Positions 25,262 through 34,348 of a DNA stretch of 64,000 nucleotides are shown piece by piece (position 1 is the stretch's first letter; the number at the start of each line of letters is the position of its first letter). The notes below the pieces were generated by a model. The model was not told where the DNA came from and searched no databases. It saw only the letters and a program-made list of their open reading frames with translations. The DNA lies in contig NZ_CP132291.1 in assembly GCF_044359855.1 (NCBI RefSeq), forward strand, positions 1,736,001 to 1,800,000, in the 5' to 3' direction. This DNA is from Rummeliibacillus pycnus_A (GTDB lineage: Bacteria; Bacillota; Bacilli; Bacillales_A; Planococcaceae). Position numbers and translations under genes: made by a program.

Positions 25262-25356
25262 TTGTCATATAGCTCCTTTTTATCTATCGTTTTTATTTAT
25301 TAACTCCAGCAAATATTATGCAAACATTTTTACTAATTAGACAGTTGGTGATAATT

Positions 25357-25722
25357 ATGCAGCCAAAGGAATTTGGCGAATATTTACGTTCCTTGTGTAA
25401 ACGAAAAGAACTTACAATAAAACAACTAGAACCATTGTCAGGCGCTAGTAATGCCTACATATTCCAGCTTGAAAATAGGAAACGTTGCATTCCCTCTCCG
25501 AGTGTCATTAAAGATATACATAAACATCTTGATGTTACATATGAACACTTAATGGAGACTGCTGGTTATGTTAACAATGTAGAACTTCACTCCTTTCAGG
25601 ATTTAAACGATGTTTTAAAACGTAATGTATTCTACAAAGGGATCAAAATTTCTGAGCAGCAGTGTAAGTTATTACGTGAAATTTTAGATGAGTTTATAAA
25701 ATCTTTGTCATCGAACAAATAA
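25357..25722 (+). CDS. XRE-family transcriptional regulator
   Basis: 121 residues from ATG at 25357, taken in preference to the upstream frame at 25318 because GGTGAT precedes it and the HTH domain begins there (FGEYLRSLCKRKELTIKQLE). The HTH is followed by a linker and a helical tail (about 85-121) that may serve for dimerisation. It is divergent from the small XRE gene, and the pair probably forms a repressor switch for the replication module. Confidence 0.75.
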   Translation: MQPKEFGEYLRSLCKRKELTIKQLEPLSGASNAYIFQLENRKRCIPSPSVIKDIHKHLDVTYEHLMETAGYVNNVELHSFQDLNDVLKRNVFYKGIKISEQQCKLLREILDEFIKSLSSNK

Positions 25723-25727
25723 AAAAA

Positions 25728-25791
25728 GAAAACCACCATGAAAGACTGCAGCATGCTAAACATGCTGGCACTCTCCTAAAATGGGGTTTTC
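25728..25791. terminator. Long two-stem hairpin between convergent regulator and DnaC-like genes
   Basis: The outer stem is GAAAACC with GGTTTTC (25728-25734 and 25785-25791), flanked by A7 and a T-run. An inner stem, CAGCATG with CATGCTG, spans 25749-25767. It serves as a bidirectional terminator between 25722 and 25891. It shares its outer stem and A/T flanks with the hairpin at 27761-27840. Confidence 0.7.
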
Positions 25792-25890
25792 CCTTTTTTT
25801 ATCTTGTATTCAATTGTTTCTTAACTGTTATAATTATATTTTAACAACGTATTTCTATATTTTAAGAGATTAAACACAACTTTTTTCATT

Positions 25891-26742
25891 TTATTTGAAA
25901 AACATTTCAGCTATTTTATCATTTTCCTGTTTAGCCAATAGCTCTCGAATACTTTCTTCAGGCATAATAACTGGAAATGTCATCTTTTCAATACGACTTT
26001 TTATTCTTCCAACAGGATATTTTTGCTGCAATAATGAAATAGGTATATTTGATGTAATGATTGTTGGTCTTTTATAACTCATTCGCTCGTCAATTATTTG
26101 TGTCAATACTTCCTCCGACCACTCCGTTGTTTTCTCCACTCCAAGATCATCCAAAACAAGTACCTGTGCTTGCTTAAAAGATTCCATTAGGCTATAGGAA
26201 TTGACATTGGTTTCTTTATTACTAAATGAATTCTTCATCTCGTTCAGCATATTAACAACAGAAATATAAATTGGCTTTACTTTATGTTTAATAATTAGGT
26301 CGTTAATTATAGCAATAGATAGACGTGTTTTTCCAGAACCTTTTGTTTTGCTATACAAGTATAGCCCTTTACCCATATCCTCCATTTCATAGTATTGTTC
26401 CACATAACAAGAAGCTACCTTCTTAGCATATCTAGCTATACTTACACTTTCTTCTTTCTTATAGATTTCCGTTTGGAAGTCTTTAATTGTATTATCTACA
26501 TGATCAGTTGGAATTCTAGCAGACTTTATTCTTCGTAACTGTTTTTTATATTCTCTGCATTTACACACTCTTGCTATCTCTTGACCATCTTCTTTAATAG
26601 AATAAATTAGCCCCGATCCGTCACATTCTCCATAAATGCATTTTGCTGTTGCTTCAGTCGATCTCCCCGGTTTCATACGAAACATTTGCTCTGAATCGTT
26701 GGAAATATTCGTCTTCAATAGTAAATCCTGAATCTTGTCCAT
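25891..26742 (-). CDS. DnaC/IstB-like helicase-loader ATPase
   Basis: 283 residues from ATG at 26742, with AGGAGG nine bases upstream. An N-terminal cysteine-rich zinc-binding part (CIYGECDGSG ... CKCREYKKQ) leads into an AAA+ ATPase with Walker A TKGSGKTR (about 130-137) and Walker B VLVLDDLG. This is the layout of phage and ICE DnaC homologues that load the replicative helicase. Its start overlaps the preceding replication gene by 89 nt, typical of tightly packed phage-like modules. Confidence 0.82.
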   Translation of the reverse strand: MDKIQDLLLKTNISNDSEQMFRMKPGRSTEATAKCIYGECDGSGLIYSIKEDGQEIARVCKCREYKKQLRRIKSARIPTDHVDNTIKDFQTEIYKKEESVSIARYAKKVASCYVEQYYEMEDMGKGLYLYSKTKGSGKTRLSIAIINDLIIKHKVKPIYISVVNMLNEMKNSFSNKETNVNSYSLMESFKQAQVLVLDDLGVEKTTEWSEEVLTQIIDERMSYKRPTIITSNIPISLLQQKYPVGRIKSRIEKMTFPVIMPEESIRELLAKQENDKIAEMFFK

Positions 26743-27610
26743 CTTCAAAAACCTCCTGAGTATCTAATTTATATGCTTGATCAAAAATGTAATTAGCAAC
26801 ATATTGAAATGACCGAATATTATCTAGCTTATGTTGCGGTTTAAAATTATTGAAACAATCTTTTATCCAGCCAATTATTTGATGAGTATCCCAGTTTTCT
26901 TGAACTACTTCCATAATCACCTTATCATCATTAGATGATAGTTGCTTATGTTTACTGAGACTCAAGTAGGTTCTACAAATTAAATCAAATTGATTTGAAT
27001 GATGTCGTTTTCCTTCATCTTCATTGAGTTTTTTAGAAGATGAAGTATCTGAAATAATATCTGTAGTAATCTCTGAAGTAATCTCTGGTATTGCACCGCA
27101 ATTATTGAGGTCCGAATCACTAGATTTGAAACTCGATTCATCTAAATTTCTATTCGAAGTATTATATTTTGAGTTTCGTGGTAATAATTCATACCCCTTC
27201 AATACATAACCTATTTTCTGTAAGTCCCGCATTACTTTAACTAAATTGACACGATACTGAAAAGTCTTATCCCATTTATAATCAGGATTATTTCGTTTAC
27301 TTATATAACCTTTATTGACTAGTTTATTTATATGTTTGCGAAGTGTATTTGCCGATATTCCCAGCATTACTTCATCAAGTAATTCTTCCGCTTTCTTATA
27401 AATCCATCCATGTGATAATGGAAAATCAACACTATCTCCGGTCACACCAGATCGTTTCTTTTCTTCTCGAATATACATATCAACGTCTCTCACACGATCA
27501 GACCAATAAATGAATTGATGTAATACGACCGCTTCTTCCATGCTACCTGTTAATTCTACCAATTCCTCTTTAATAACTGCTCTTTTTAATTTCCGTGTTT
27601 TAATATTCAT
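26654..27610 (-). CDS. DnaD-like replication initiation protein
   Basis: 318 residues. The first 110 form a winged-helix-like region rich in EEAVVLHQFIYWSDRV and ISANTLRKHINKLVNKGYIS (a wHTH). A low-complexity serine/asparagine linker (about 165-205) and a C-terminal helical domain follow, as in phage replisome organisers. With the DnaC-like protein downstream it would open and load an origin on the element. The leader carries a large hairpin at 27761-27840. Confidence 0.68.
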   Translation of the reverse strand: MNIKTRKLKRAVIKEELVELTGSMEEAVVLHQFIYWSDRVRDVDMYIREEKKRSGVTGDSVDFPLSHGWIYKKAEELLDEVMLGISANTLRKHINKLVNKGYISKRNNPDYKWDKTFQYRVNLVKVMRDLQKIGYVLKGYELLPRNSKYNTSNRNLDESSFKSSDSDLNNCGAIPEITSEITTDIISDTSSSKKLNEDEGKRHHSNQFDLICRTYLSLSKHKQLSSNDDKVIMEVVQENWDTHQIIGWIKDCFNNFKPQHKLDNIRSFQYVANYIFDQAYKLDTQEVFEDGQDSGFTIEDEYFQRFRANVSYETGEID

Positions 27611-27760
27611 CGCCTTCTTTATTACTTTTGTTATTTTTTGTTAACTATTGTAATTAAAAGTATCCACGTTTGAATACCTTTTGCAAAATATAACTATCAT
27701 TATATTTTTTATCATCTTCTTTCCTAGTCTGCGATATATAGGAATTACCCAATAAAAAAA

Positions 27761-27840
27761 GGGAAAAACCAAAGATAGACGCAGCAAAATTCTTACACAT
27801 TCAATGTGTACATTTCACTACTTCCTCTTGGGTTTTTCCC
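27761..27840. ncRNA. Structured leader/attenuator-like hairpin upstream of the replication operon
   Basis: GGGAAAAACC (27761-27770) pairs with GGTTTTTCCC (27831-27840). The flanks are A7 and TTATT, and inside is a perfect TACACATT/AATGTGTA stem (27794-27810). It lies between divergent genes, so it is not a simple end-of-gene terminator. It could attenuate the minus-strand replication operon or encode a small RNA. The family is not recognised. Confidence 0.45.
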
Positions 27841-28224
27841 TTATTGTTGAGAAAGTCAAAACAAATATATATTTGAATTCTATTTTACAGCTATCTTTTT
27901 GTTTTGCAAGTCTTTTGACACTTTTTTGAAAATAACCACTGAATATTGAATGAGATTGTTTTCTTATAGTGGCTAGAAATATCAAAATTTGAAAGTAAAC
28001 TATTTAAAAGAACACTTATTTTTCACTTTTAACTACTCAAATAATATAGTTCTAAAGCAAAAATGAGGTTAAACAAACCTTATTATTCAGGGAAAGTATA
28101 TTACTCGCAGAACTAGTCTCTGTGTAATCAACTTTTTGTATAGCCGACAATAATAGTGAAAAATAAAATCCTAAATGTGTTCTGGTAAACAAATAACATT
28201 CACCCAGAAGGAAAGGAAAAACAA

Positions 28225-29226
28225 ATGCAGGATAAAATAATATTAAAGAAAAATGCAAGACTACGGTTGGAACTGACAAAATCAGATTTACAGTTATTAG
28301 CATTCTTGGAACAGCAACGAATGTTAACAATACAACAATCCTATACGTATGCGAAAAAATTTTGCTACATGAATATGACGGATTATAGTTTTAAAAACCG
28401 TATCCGCAAATTTGAGGACTATAAACTTATTCGCGGCTATCATTATAGTGAGGGATTTGATGGAGAACGATTTAAATATATTTGCATTGGAAGCAAAGGC
28501 ATTGATTTACTAATTGAGCAAAATTTATTGGACTCAACCTATAACAAGTCAAAAATTTATAAATTTGATAAAAAGAAAAATATCATACACTTTTTAATGA
28601 CGCAGCAAGTAGTAATCAATCTGTTAACACAATTAGACGGTAAAATTATCCTTTATACTGACAGCAATAAGGGGAAATATCTACTATTTTATGATGAGCA
28701 TGTATCATCTTATTCTCCAGCAGTTCTTCAATATACAGAATGGATAAGAAAAGAGAAAAATCTTCACCGTCAAAATAATGGATCATACCATGCAAAAATT
28801 GCAAAATACATGACACCAAACAACCGAACAACCGAGATAAATGGAACAACAATGACTATCGTGAAACCTGATTGGATTGTCAAAATTAAAGGGGAAAATG
28901 AAACAAGAGATGCTTTCATTAACATTGAGTTAGACATGGGAACAGAACCTATTGAAACAATAATAGAAAAGGTATTTAAATATGCGATTCAAGCTGAAAA
29001 GAACCCATATGAACTTCATATCATGAACATCGTAATAGCAGATAATAGTTTTTCTAATCGCTCAAGACTTAGTGATGGGATAAGAAGAGGGGAAAATATA
29101 GCTAAGCAACTTGTATCGGATCCTCAAGTTGTAAATAGAATAAAAGAGTCTGGTTTAAAAATAAAGATATCGCCTTTAAAATATAACAATGAAGCAGTGT
29201 ATACTGCTCTACAAAAATATTCATAA
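28225..29226 (+). CDS. Replication-relaxation family protein
   Basis: 333 residues. The N-terminal winged helix (ELTKSDLQLLAFLEQQRMLT ... FKNRIRKFEDYKLIRGYHYS) and a C-terminal alpha/beta region containing FINIELDMGTEPIETIIEKV (about 230-249) match the replication-relaxation family found on Firmicutes plasmids and ICEs. AAGGAAAGG precedes the ATG. It is divergent from the DnaD/DnaC pair and adjoins iteron-like repeats, so it may bind the element's origin. The biochemical role of the family is poorly known to me. Confidence 0.7.
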   Translation: MQDKIILKKNARLRLELTKSDLQLLAFLEQQRMLTIQQSYTYAKKFCYMNMTDYSFKNRIRKFEDYKLIRGYHYSEGFDGERFKYICIGSKGIDLLIEQNLLDSTYNKSKIYKFDKKKNIIHFLMTQQVVINLLTQLDGKIILYTDSNKGKYLLFYDEHVSSYSPAVLQYTEWIRKEKNLHRQNNGSYHAKIAKYMTPNNRTTEINGTTMTIVKPDWIVKIKGENETRDAFINIELDMGTEPIETIIEKVFKYAIQAEKNPYELHIMNIVIADNSFSNRSRLSDGIRRGENIAKQLVSDPQVVNRIKESGLKIKISPLKYNNEAVYTALQKYS

Positions 29227-29310
29227 CTGTTTCTTTTACACAGTCATTCGTTTTGAATGGCTTGCATACATACCAAGTTAAACTGAAAAATGGATCTGTA
29301 TCCCTCATAC

Positions 29311-29597
29311 GTTACCGTTAATAGATACCATGACAAAAAGCTTAAATATCAACATCTTCCTCATCTTAACCTTCATTTCAATCCTTCTCTTTTTACTATT
29401 CGTTACGATGAATGGTAACCATAATCCGAAGTAATGAACTTATTTGATTATAATCCGCTCCCAATAGAACCCAATCGGTAGGCTGGTAACTACTAATAGA
29501 TACCATAACGAACATTGATAAACTCTGGAATTCTTCGACTTATTTTTTCCATTCCCCCCTTTGTATCTAATATTAGGTACCGTTAATCGTTACTATA
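29311..29597. repeat. Four degenerate iteron-like repeats
   Basis: Related 20-26-bp motifs occur at 29311-29334 (GTTACCGTTAATAGATACCA), 29401-29423 (CGTTACGATGAATGGTAACC), 29485-29510 (ACTACTAATAGATACCATAA) and 29576-29597 (GGTACCGTTAATCGTTACTA). Spacing is 80-90 bp and the core is TTAATAGATACC. They follow the replication-relaxation gene and could be replication-initiator binding sites. Confidence 0.45.
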
Positions 29598-29642
29598 TTT
29601 TTATTACACAGAACAATGTAGAATTAAAAATCACCACGGGAT

Positions 29643-29664
29643 GTTTAGGAATTTCTTCCTAAAC
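29643..29664. terminator. Perfect 9-bp hairpin
   Basis: GTTTAGGAA and TTCCTAAAC flank a 4-nt loop. There is no T-run after it, so it may be an operator or a structural element rather than a terminator. Confidence 0.4.
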
Positions 29665-29725
29665 ACACGGTATGTAATTCATCTACCAGTAATTTAGTTA
29701 TCGCAAAGTAAGCAAACTTTTTAAC

Positions 29726-29767
29726 AAAAAAAGATGACTCTCATTAAAAGCAGAGCCATCTTTTTTA
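29726..29767 (-). terminator. Terminator of the small gene at 29781-30029
   Basis: AAAAAAGATG/CATCTTTTTT arms with an inner CTCT/AGAG stem lie just after the stop at 29781. The minus-strand copy ends in T7. Confidence 0.8.
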
Positions 29768-29780
29768 TTCTTCTTATTAC

Positions 29781-30029
29781 TTACCACTTTTGAATTATTG
29801 TCATATCTCTTTTTGGAAATGCAATCCGATTGTTTTCATCAAATTCCAGATTTCCCTCCACTTCAAAGATGAAAAAAGTTTCTCCTTCTTCCATTGCGTC
29901 CTGATCGTCCTTATGCCGAACTTTGAAAATTGCATGTGCCTCATCCAGTGACATTGCATCAATCACTGTAAATTGTTCATCTTTCTCCTTTGTTCGTTTT
30001 ACTACAAGATATTGCCCCATTTGATTCAT
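29781..30029 (-). CDS. Small conserved-looking hypothetical protein
   Basis: 82 residues from the internal ATG at 30029, with GGAGGG 8 nt upstream; the frame can be extended to 30068 but without a ribosome-binding site. It is rich in charged residues (QYLVVKRTKEKDEQFTVIDA, then MSLDEAHAIFKVRH), with alternating strands that suggest a small alpha/beta fold. I do not recognise the family. It is a single gene between two hairpins. Confidence 0.55.
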   Translation of the reverse strand: MNQMGQYLVVKRTKEKDEQFTVIDAMSLDEAHAIFKVRHKDDQDAMEEGETFFIFEVEGNLEFDENNRIAFPKRDMTIIQKW

Positions 30030-30065
30030 TTGGTTTCCCTCCATATTGATTTTTTTATAAAAAAA

Positions 30066-30114
30066 CATCGATAAGAATGTTCACGACTATTTTCGTCATA
30101 CATCCTTACCGATG
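30066..30114 (-). terminator. Hairpin upstream of 30029
   Basis: CATCGATAAG and CTTACCGATG pair across a long loop with A- and T-rich flanks on both sides. It could end a minus-strand transcript that comes through 30209-30364. Confidence 0.5.
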
Positions 30115-30208
30115 ATTTTTAACCAATTTCTTAGACCCAATAGGTCTTGTTATTCTATTTTTATTTAAGTAAAAGTATATATAAATGATCTTATACTATT
30201 ATTCTAAC

Positions 30209-30364
30209 TTACACTTTTGCTCTTTTTAACATCTCCCATCGAATTTCTTCCTTGAAATAATAATTCCACTCCGAATAGTTTTTATCATGGTTAAACAAAA
30301 CATTCATTACTAAGATCATCAAACATTCTCTCTTTATTAATTTCATTTTTGAATCAGAAAACAT
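30209..30364 (-). CDS. Short ORF or gene remnant
   Basis: From ATG at 30364 the frame has 51 codons (MFSDSKMKLIKRECLMILVM, then NVLFNHDKNYSEWNYYFKEE and RWEMLKRAKV). Its composition looks like a real protein C-terminus. No ribosome-binding site is visible, and two stops lie just upstream. Probably a remnant; the family is unknown. Confidence 0.25.
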   Translation of the reverse strand: MFSDSKMKLIKRECLMILVMNVLFNHDKNYSEWNYYFKEEIRWEMLKRAKV

Positions 30365-30606
30365 AATATCCAGTTGAATGTATACAGTAAATGCTATTTG
30401 GAAATTTTATTAATTAGTGATGATTAGAGTTCAGTTCAGTAAAAAAGAAAGGCTACTAACCTCTGAGTTGGGGACTAGCATATTGTCCTACACGAGGATT
30501 GAATAAACTATTTTCCATCTTTGTTGATTTTAAAAAGAATGTTTACCTTTGGTTAGGGTAAATTAATAATATACCAATACTAATAGATAATAGGTGGATG
30601 CTTAAA

Positions 30607-30819
30607 ATGGACTTCTATAAATTAATTCTTTACGCTAATATTCTTGGCATATGCCTACCAGTAGCATTAACTTACTTGGTTATTGCCAATCTAATAACTG
30701 GACAACCAATTTATCCATCTACAATTGTTTGTCTAGCTTTGGGTTATGCTGTAATGATTAAACGTAATGTGTTGTTTCAGGAATTATGGGAGAAGTGGTT
30801 TAGAAAGAATAATAAATGA
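30607..30819 (+). CDS. Small membrane protein
   Basis: 70 residues from ATG at 30607, with AGGTGG nine bases upstream; the ATG at 30598 directly abuts this Shine-Dalgarno sequence. Two hydrophobic helices (YANILGICLPVALTYLVIAN and STIVCLALGYAVMIK) are followed by a basic tail. I do not recognise the family. Confidence 0.5.
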   Translation: MDFYKLILYANILGICLPVALTYLVIANLITGQPIYPSTIVCLALGYAVMIKRNVLFQELWEKWFRKNNK

Positions 30820-31150
30820 AAGGTCATACTCTTTAAAAATACCACCGAAAGGAATCTTCCTTGCCAGAAATAATGTGATCAAACAACTCTACTCCTATGA
30901 TTTCACCAGGATCCTTTATTCTTACAGTGTCAGCTATAGCTTTAGGTGATAATGCTAAATCTTATCAAGAGTAAATCAGTAAAAATCCATTATCATCAAC
31001 GCTTTCACTTTAAGGACATGTATTTAACGCATAAAAACCAAACGGAAAAATGAAATGTAATTGTTAGGTGATAATTGATACGGTCATTGTAGGTTTGAAA
31101 TAAAGTTGGATTAAAAATACCTTGCAAACCCATATTTCACGATTAATTTA

Positions 31151-31186
31151 AAAAATCCCTTTTGAAAAAAGATTAATCAAAAGGGA
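31151..31186. terminator. 12-bp hairpin terminator
   Basis: AATCCCTTTTGA pairs with TCAAAAGGGATT around an A-rich loop, followed by CTTATT. It could end transcripts from either side. Confidence 0.65.
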
Positions 31187-31230
31187 TTCTTATTCAACAA
31201 ATTTAAGTTTGATCATTTTCTACCTAAGGT

Positions 31231-31256
31231 GTTCCACAATCGCGCCCGATTGTTGT
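31231..31256. repeat. Short derivative of the island palindromic repeat
   Basis: TTCCACAATCGCGCCCGATT followed by GTTG is the two outer ends of the repeat family (TTCCACAATCG and CGATTGTGGAA types) joined without the middle. Confidence 0.55.
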
Positions 31257-31314
31257 AAACAAATAAATACTCGCTTTGTTTAAAATGCCACTTAATTCGC
31301 GTTTTAAGATTCAC

Positions 31315-31929
31315 TTACAATTCTTTTATTGAAACTTCAAAATAGAGTTCATCTATAATACCTGCCAGTTCATAAATTATATCGCTATCTCTATTTAAAA
31401 ATATATTTGTAAATGTATTAAACAATGGATTGATACTAACAATAATAAAAATAGCACCTATTGCAACTATTATAATTAAGTATTTTAAATCCTCATTTAC
31501 AACAAGGCTTAATGAAAAAATAATTATTGATACAATCATCGCTAAATAGGGATTTAAATCATATTTTTTATATCTCTTTTTACTTATTTCTTTTAAAACA
31601 ATCGATAAATCTTTAAATTGCTGTGAGCGAACAAAACCTAGCTCTTTTAAGTAACAGTTTACATATGCTTTTAACATATCCTCATTATCTAACCAACTAA
31701 ATCTAAGTAAACCATCTACTTTTTTATTAATTATCCAAAAAAGAAATCCTAACATTATTTCTAGTAAACTAAACCATATGTTGATTTCGATAACAAGATA
31801 TAGAGTTATAAATGTAAATAATAATAACCCGAAAAAGCATAATGTTAATGGCCAACCAATTATCTTATAACCTCTTTTTAATTTCTTTACCCGATAATTT
31901 TTATAATCCTCTATAGTTTTTTCTATCAT
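31315..31929 (-). CDS. Hypothetical four-helix membrane protein
   Basis: 204 residues with hydrophobic helices at about 24-50, 52-68, 127-143 and 150-170. A basic cytoplasmic segment (YRVKKLKRGY) is near the start and a charged middle loop contains a lysine-rich stretch. The tail is acidic. I recognise no family. It stands alone on the minus strand among other orphan genes of the island. Confidence 0.55.
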   Translation of the reverse strand: MIEKTIEDYKNYRVKKLKRGYKIIGWPLTLCFFGLLLFTFITLYLVIEINIWFSLLEIMLGFLFWIINKKVDGLLRFSWLDNEDMLKAYVNCYLKELGFVRSQQFKDLSIVLKEISKKRYKKYDLNPYLAMIVSIIIFSLSLVVNEDLKYLIIIVAIGAIFIIVSINPLFNTFTNIFLNRDSDIIYELAGIIDELYFEVSIKEL

Positions 31930-32227
31930 TTTTTGACTCCTTTTCTTTTAATATACGGTACTAAATTAATATAAATTTACAATAATTATCCCCTCTAAAA
32001 AGTTAGACTTTATATCTTTATGAAATTAAAATTAACCATTATAATATAAAACTATTAAACTATTAATATTAAAATAGTTAATCAATTACCTTTTGCAAGG
32101 GAGATTTTTTTACGCTTATATAAATTATCACTTAATTATTTTCGGATATAAAAATTGAAATTAAAGTATAATTATTAGTTCAAATTAATTATATGTTAGG
32201 TATAATTATCTAAAAGGAGTGTGTGGA

Positions 32228-32794
32228 TTGAAAAGAACAATAATAACAATCGTAATCACTGCTGCAGTAATTTTAAGTGGTGTATACTTTTATAACCAAT
32301 ACACAGTAAAAGCTAATAAAGAAAAAATAGAAAGTATCAAACAGGCAGAGAAAGAAAAAGAAGCTGAAATGAAAGAAGAACAAAAAAATCTTGCCCGAGA
32401 AAGAATAGAAAAGGCAGATAAAAGTGTGAAAGAAGATCCAAACGCTGTTATAGAAACTGCAGAAATGAGCAATGAAGGTATTGATAATACTGAAGCTATA
32501 TCATATGGAGAATTAGATAAAGCTGCGGATCGATATAAGGATAAACCCTACTTTTTGAGCGGAGTAGTCGAGCAAGCTATTGAAGAAAATGGAGAAACTG
32601 TCTTAAGGGTTTCAGTATTAGGTACAAACAATGAGTTTTTGGTGCATTATCAAGGTATTACAGATGCAGTTGAGGGAAATGTTGTAAATATTGATAGTAT
32701 TATATTAGGTAAAGAAAGTTATTCTAATGGTATGGGTGTTCAAGTTACATTGCCAGCATTGGAAGCTTACCATATTGAAGTTTATTTAGAGTAG
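32228..32794 (+). CDS. Exported or membrane-anchored hypothetical protein with a possible OB-like C-terminal domain
   Basis: 188 residues from TTG at 32228, with AAGGAG 8 nt upstream; GTG at 32219 is too close to that site. A signal-anchor (KRTIITIVITAAVILSGVYF) is followed by a charged coiled coil (about 30-75) and a soluble domain (YGELDKAADRYKDKPYFLSG, then VVEQ ... LRVSVLG). That domain resembles the small OB-like domains of Gram-positive surface proteins. It is followed by an excalibur fossil and a nuclease, so this may be a secreted-protein cluster. Confidence 0.6.
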   Translation: MKRTIITIVITAAVILSGVYFYNQYTVKANKEKIESIKQAEKEKEAEMKEEQKNLARERIEKADKSVKEDPNAVIETAEMSNEGIDNTEAISYGELDKAADRYKDKPYFLSGVVEQAIEENGETVLRVSVLGTNNEFLVHYQGITDAVEGNVVNIDSIILGKESYSNGMGVQVTLPALEAYHIEVYLE

Positions 32795-32798
32795 TTAG

Positions 32799-33014
32799 GA
32801 TAAAAAAAATTGCACAGCATTTAACAAGCGATATCCAAAAGGTGTAGCAAAATCTGCTAACACTAAAAATAAAGTTGTAAATCGAAAAACGAAAAAAACA
32901 ACTTATAAAGCATTGTCTTATGGTACTAAGATTTCATCCAAAATATATAATAATGCTATTAAAAACAATGAAGATTTAGATCGAGATAATGATGGAATTG
33001 CATGTGAGAGATAG
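32799..33014 (+). pseudogene. Fossil of an excalibur calcium-binding domain protein
   Basis: A frame after a TAG reads KNCTAFNKRYPKGVAKSANT ... NEDLDRDNDGIACER and stops. The DRDNDGIACE motif is diagnostic of the excalibur domain, and CTAFNKRYPKGV is its usual start. There is no start codon or signal peptide, so the N-terminal part has been lost. These domains often end secreted thermonucleases like the one at 33595. Confidence 0.65.
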
Positions 33015-33140
33015 AAATTTAGCTAGAAGAAATTGAGGATTTAGCTAACGAATTATTCGAAGATTAATTTGAATTGTATCTATTTTAAATAAATCATAGA
33101 AATCCCCTCTTCCACATTAGGTTGAGGGGTTAAATATGTA

Positions 33141-33338
33141 TTAATCATAACTTTTATTTTTCTTTCCCATTAGCACTACTGTTGCTCCTGTTAAATCTAC
33201 AAATCGATCTGGTGTTACAACTAACAATCTCCTACCGTTCACTTCAATTTCTTTGCACTTTCTAAAATCTTTCTTCGATTGTAGTTTGATTGTATTTCTG
33301 CTTTCTGAGTATGTTGCTTGTAAAAAATATTTCTTCAT
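33141..33338 (-). CDS. Small hypothetical protein
   Basis: 65 residues from ATG at 33338, with GGAGGG 6 nt upstream. It is basic and beta-rich (KKYFLQATYSESRNTIKLQS, then VNGRRLLVVTPDRFVDLTGA). I do not recognise the family. The strong ribosome-binding site supports expression. Confidence 0.55.
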   Translation of the reverse strand: MKKYFLQATYSESRNTIKLQSKKDFRKCKEIEVNGRRLLVVTPDRFVDLTGATVVLMGKKNKSYD

Positions 33339-33594
33339 CAAATCCCTCCTATAGAAAAGAGATTCAACAAATTATCCAAATAACCTTTAATCCTATTCCA
33401 AAGGTGTTATTACGATAACATTATCTAAATTAATTTATCCCTGGATATTCATAAAAGGATCACTGACTCCCTAGTATGCTAGTTGAAATGAGACTTTATA
33501 AACACACATAAAGAAACTAACTTGTAGTACCAGCAGCATTTAATCGAGGTTATACTTAAAATATCAATTTAAAAAGTAGTAGGAGTGAAAATAA

Positions 33595-34182
33595 ATGAAT
33601 AACAAAATGAAGCAAGTTATATTAGCTTTTGTTCTGGTTATTGCAGCAATATTAGGTTTGAACCACAAACAACTATCATTAATTACAGATGGAATTGACC
33701 TTTTAACAAGTAATAATGCAACTGCAAAATCGGAAGTTACGTTCGTCAAACACGTTGATGGTGATACTAGTAAGTTTAGAATCAATGGTAAAGTTAAAAC
33801 TGTTAGGTACCTTTTGATAGACACTCCTGAGACTGTTAAACCAAACACACCAATTCAGCCTTATGGGAAAGAAGCAAGTAATTTTACAAAAAAGGCTTTA
33901 ACTCATGCTCATAAGATTCAATTAGACTATGATAAGACAGGAAATAAAGGAGATAAATATAATCGAACTTTAGCATATGTCTATGTAGATGGAAAAGACC
34001 TTAATGAAGAATTAGTTAAAAAAGGATTAGCCCGAGTTGCTTATGTTTACAAGCCGAATACTAAGAATGAAGCTAAATATTTAGAGGCCCAGAAATACGC
34101 AAAATCACATCATCTAGGAATTTGGTCTAAAAAAGGTTATGTAACAAATCGCGGTTATAATCCTAATGTTTATAATCATTAG
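33595..34182 (+). CDS. Secreted staphylococcal-type thermonuclease
   Basis: 195 residues. An N-terminal signal-anchor (about 6-24) is followed by an SNase OB-fold. The calcium and catalytic residues align with those of Staphylococcus nuclease: DGDT (55-58), R71 in VRYLL, IDTPE (75-79, acidic D76 and E79), and R124 in YNRTLAY. It degrades DNA and RNA outside the cell or at the membrane. The gene is complete, with GTAGGAG before the ATG. It lacks the C-terminal excalibur domain seen as a fossil upstream. Confidence 0.88.
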   Translation: MNNKMKQVILAFVLVIAAILGLNHKQLSLITDGIDLLTSNNATAKSEVTFVKHVDGDTSKFRINGKVKTVRYLLIDTPETVKPNTPIQPYGKEASNFTKKALTHAHKIQLDYDKTGNKGDKYNRTLAYVYVDGKDLNEELVKKGLARVAYVYKPNTKNEAKYLEAQKYAKSHHLGIWSKKGYVTNRGYNPNVYNH

Positions 34183-34233
34183 AAATAGGGCATTTCAATA
34201 GTACATAAGGGGATTTAAAACGAATTTCAAAAA

Positions 34234-34270
34234 AAGAGCTTTGCTACATCTATATTGTAGTAAGGCTCTT
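34234..34270 (+). terminator. Terminator after the nuclease gene
   Basis: AAGAGC/GCTCTT outer arms and a CTAC/GTAG inner stem, about 50 nt after the stop, followed by TATAAA. Confidence 0.55.
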
Positions 34271-34348
34271 TATAAATAGTTACCTATATTTGTGCAAGTT
34301 TAAAGAAACATTCCCAAAGCATCGTTCGATAACCTTTCATGATAGAAA

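Larger units (their letters stand above)
30820..31314. other. Intergenic stretch
   Basis: It contains a perfect hairpin (31151-31186) and a short derivative of the palindromic repeat (31231-31256). I see no gene. Confidence 0.4.

Noticed and set aside
29311..29597. Regular motif spacing that could suggest a CRISPR array
   Set aside because: The repeats are degenerate, only four, not palindromic in the CRISPR manner, and no cas gene lies in the window.
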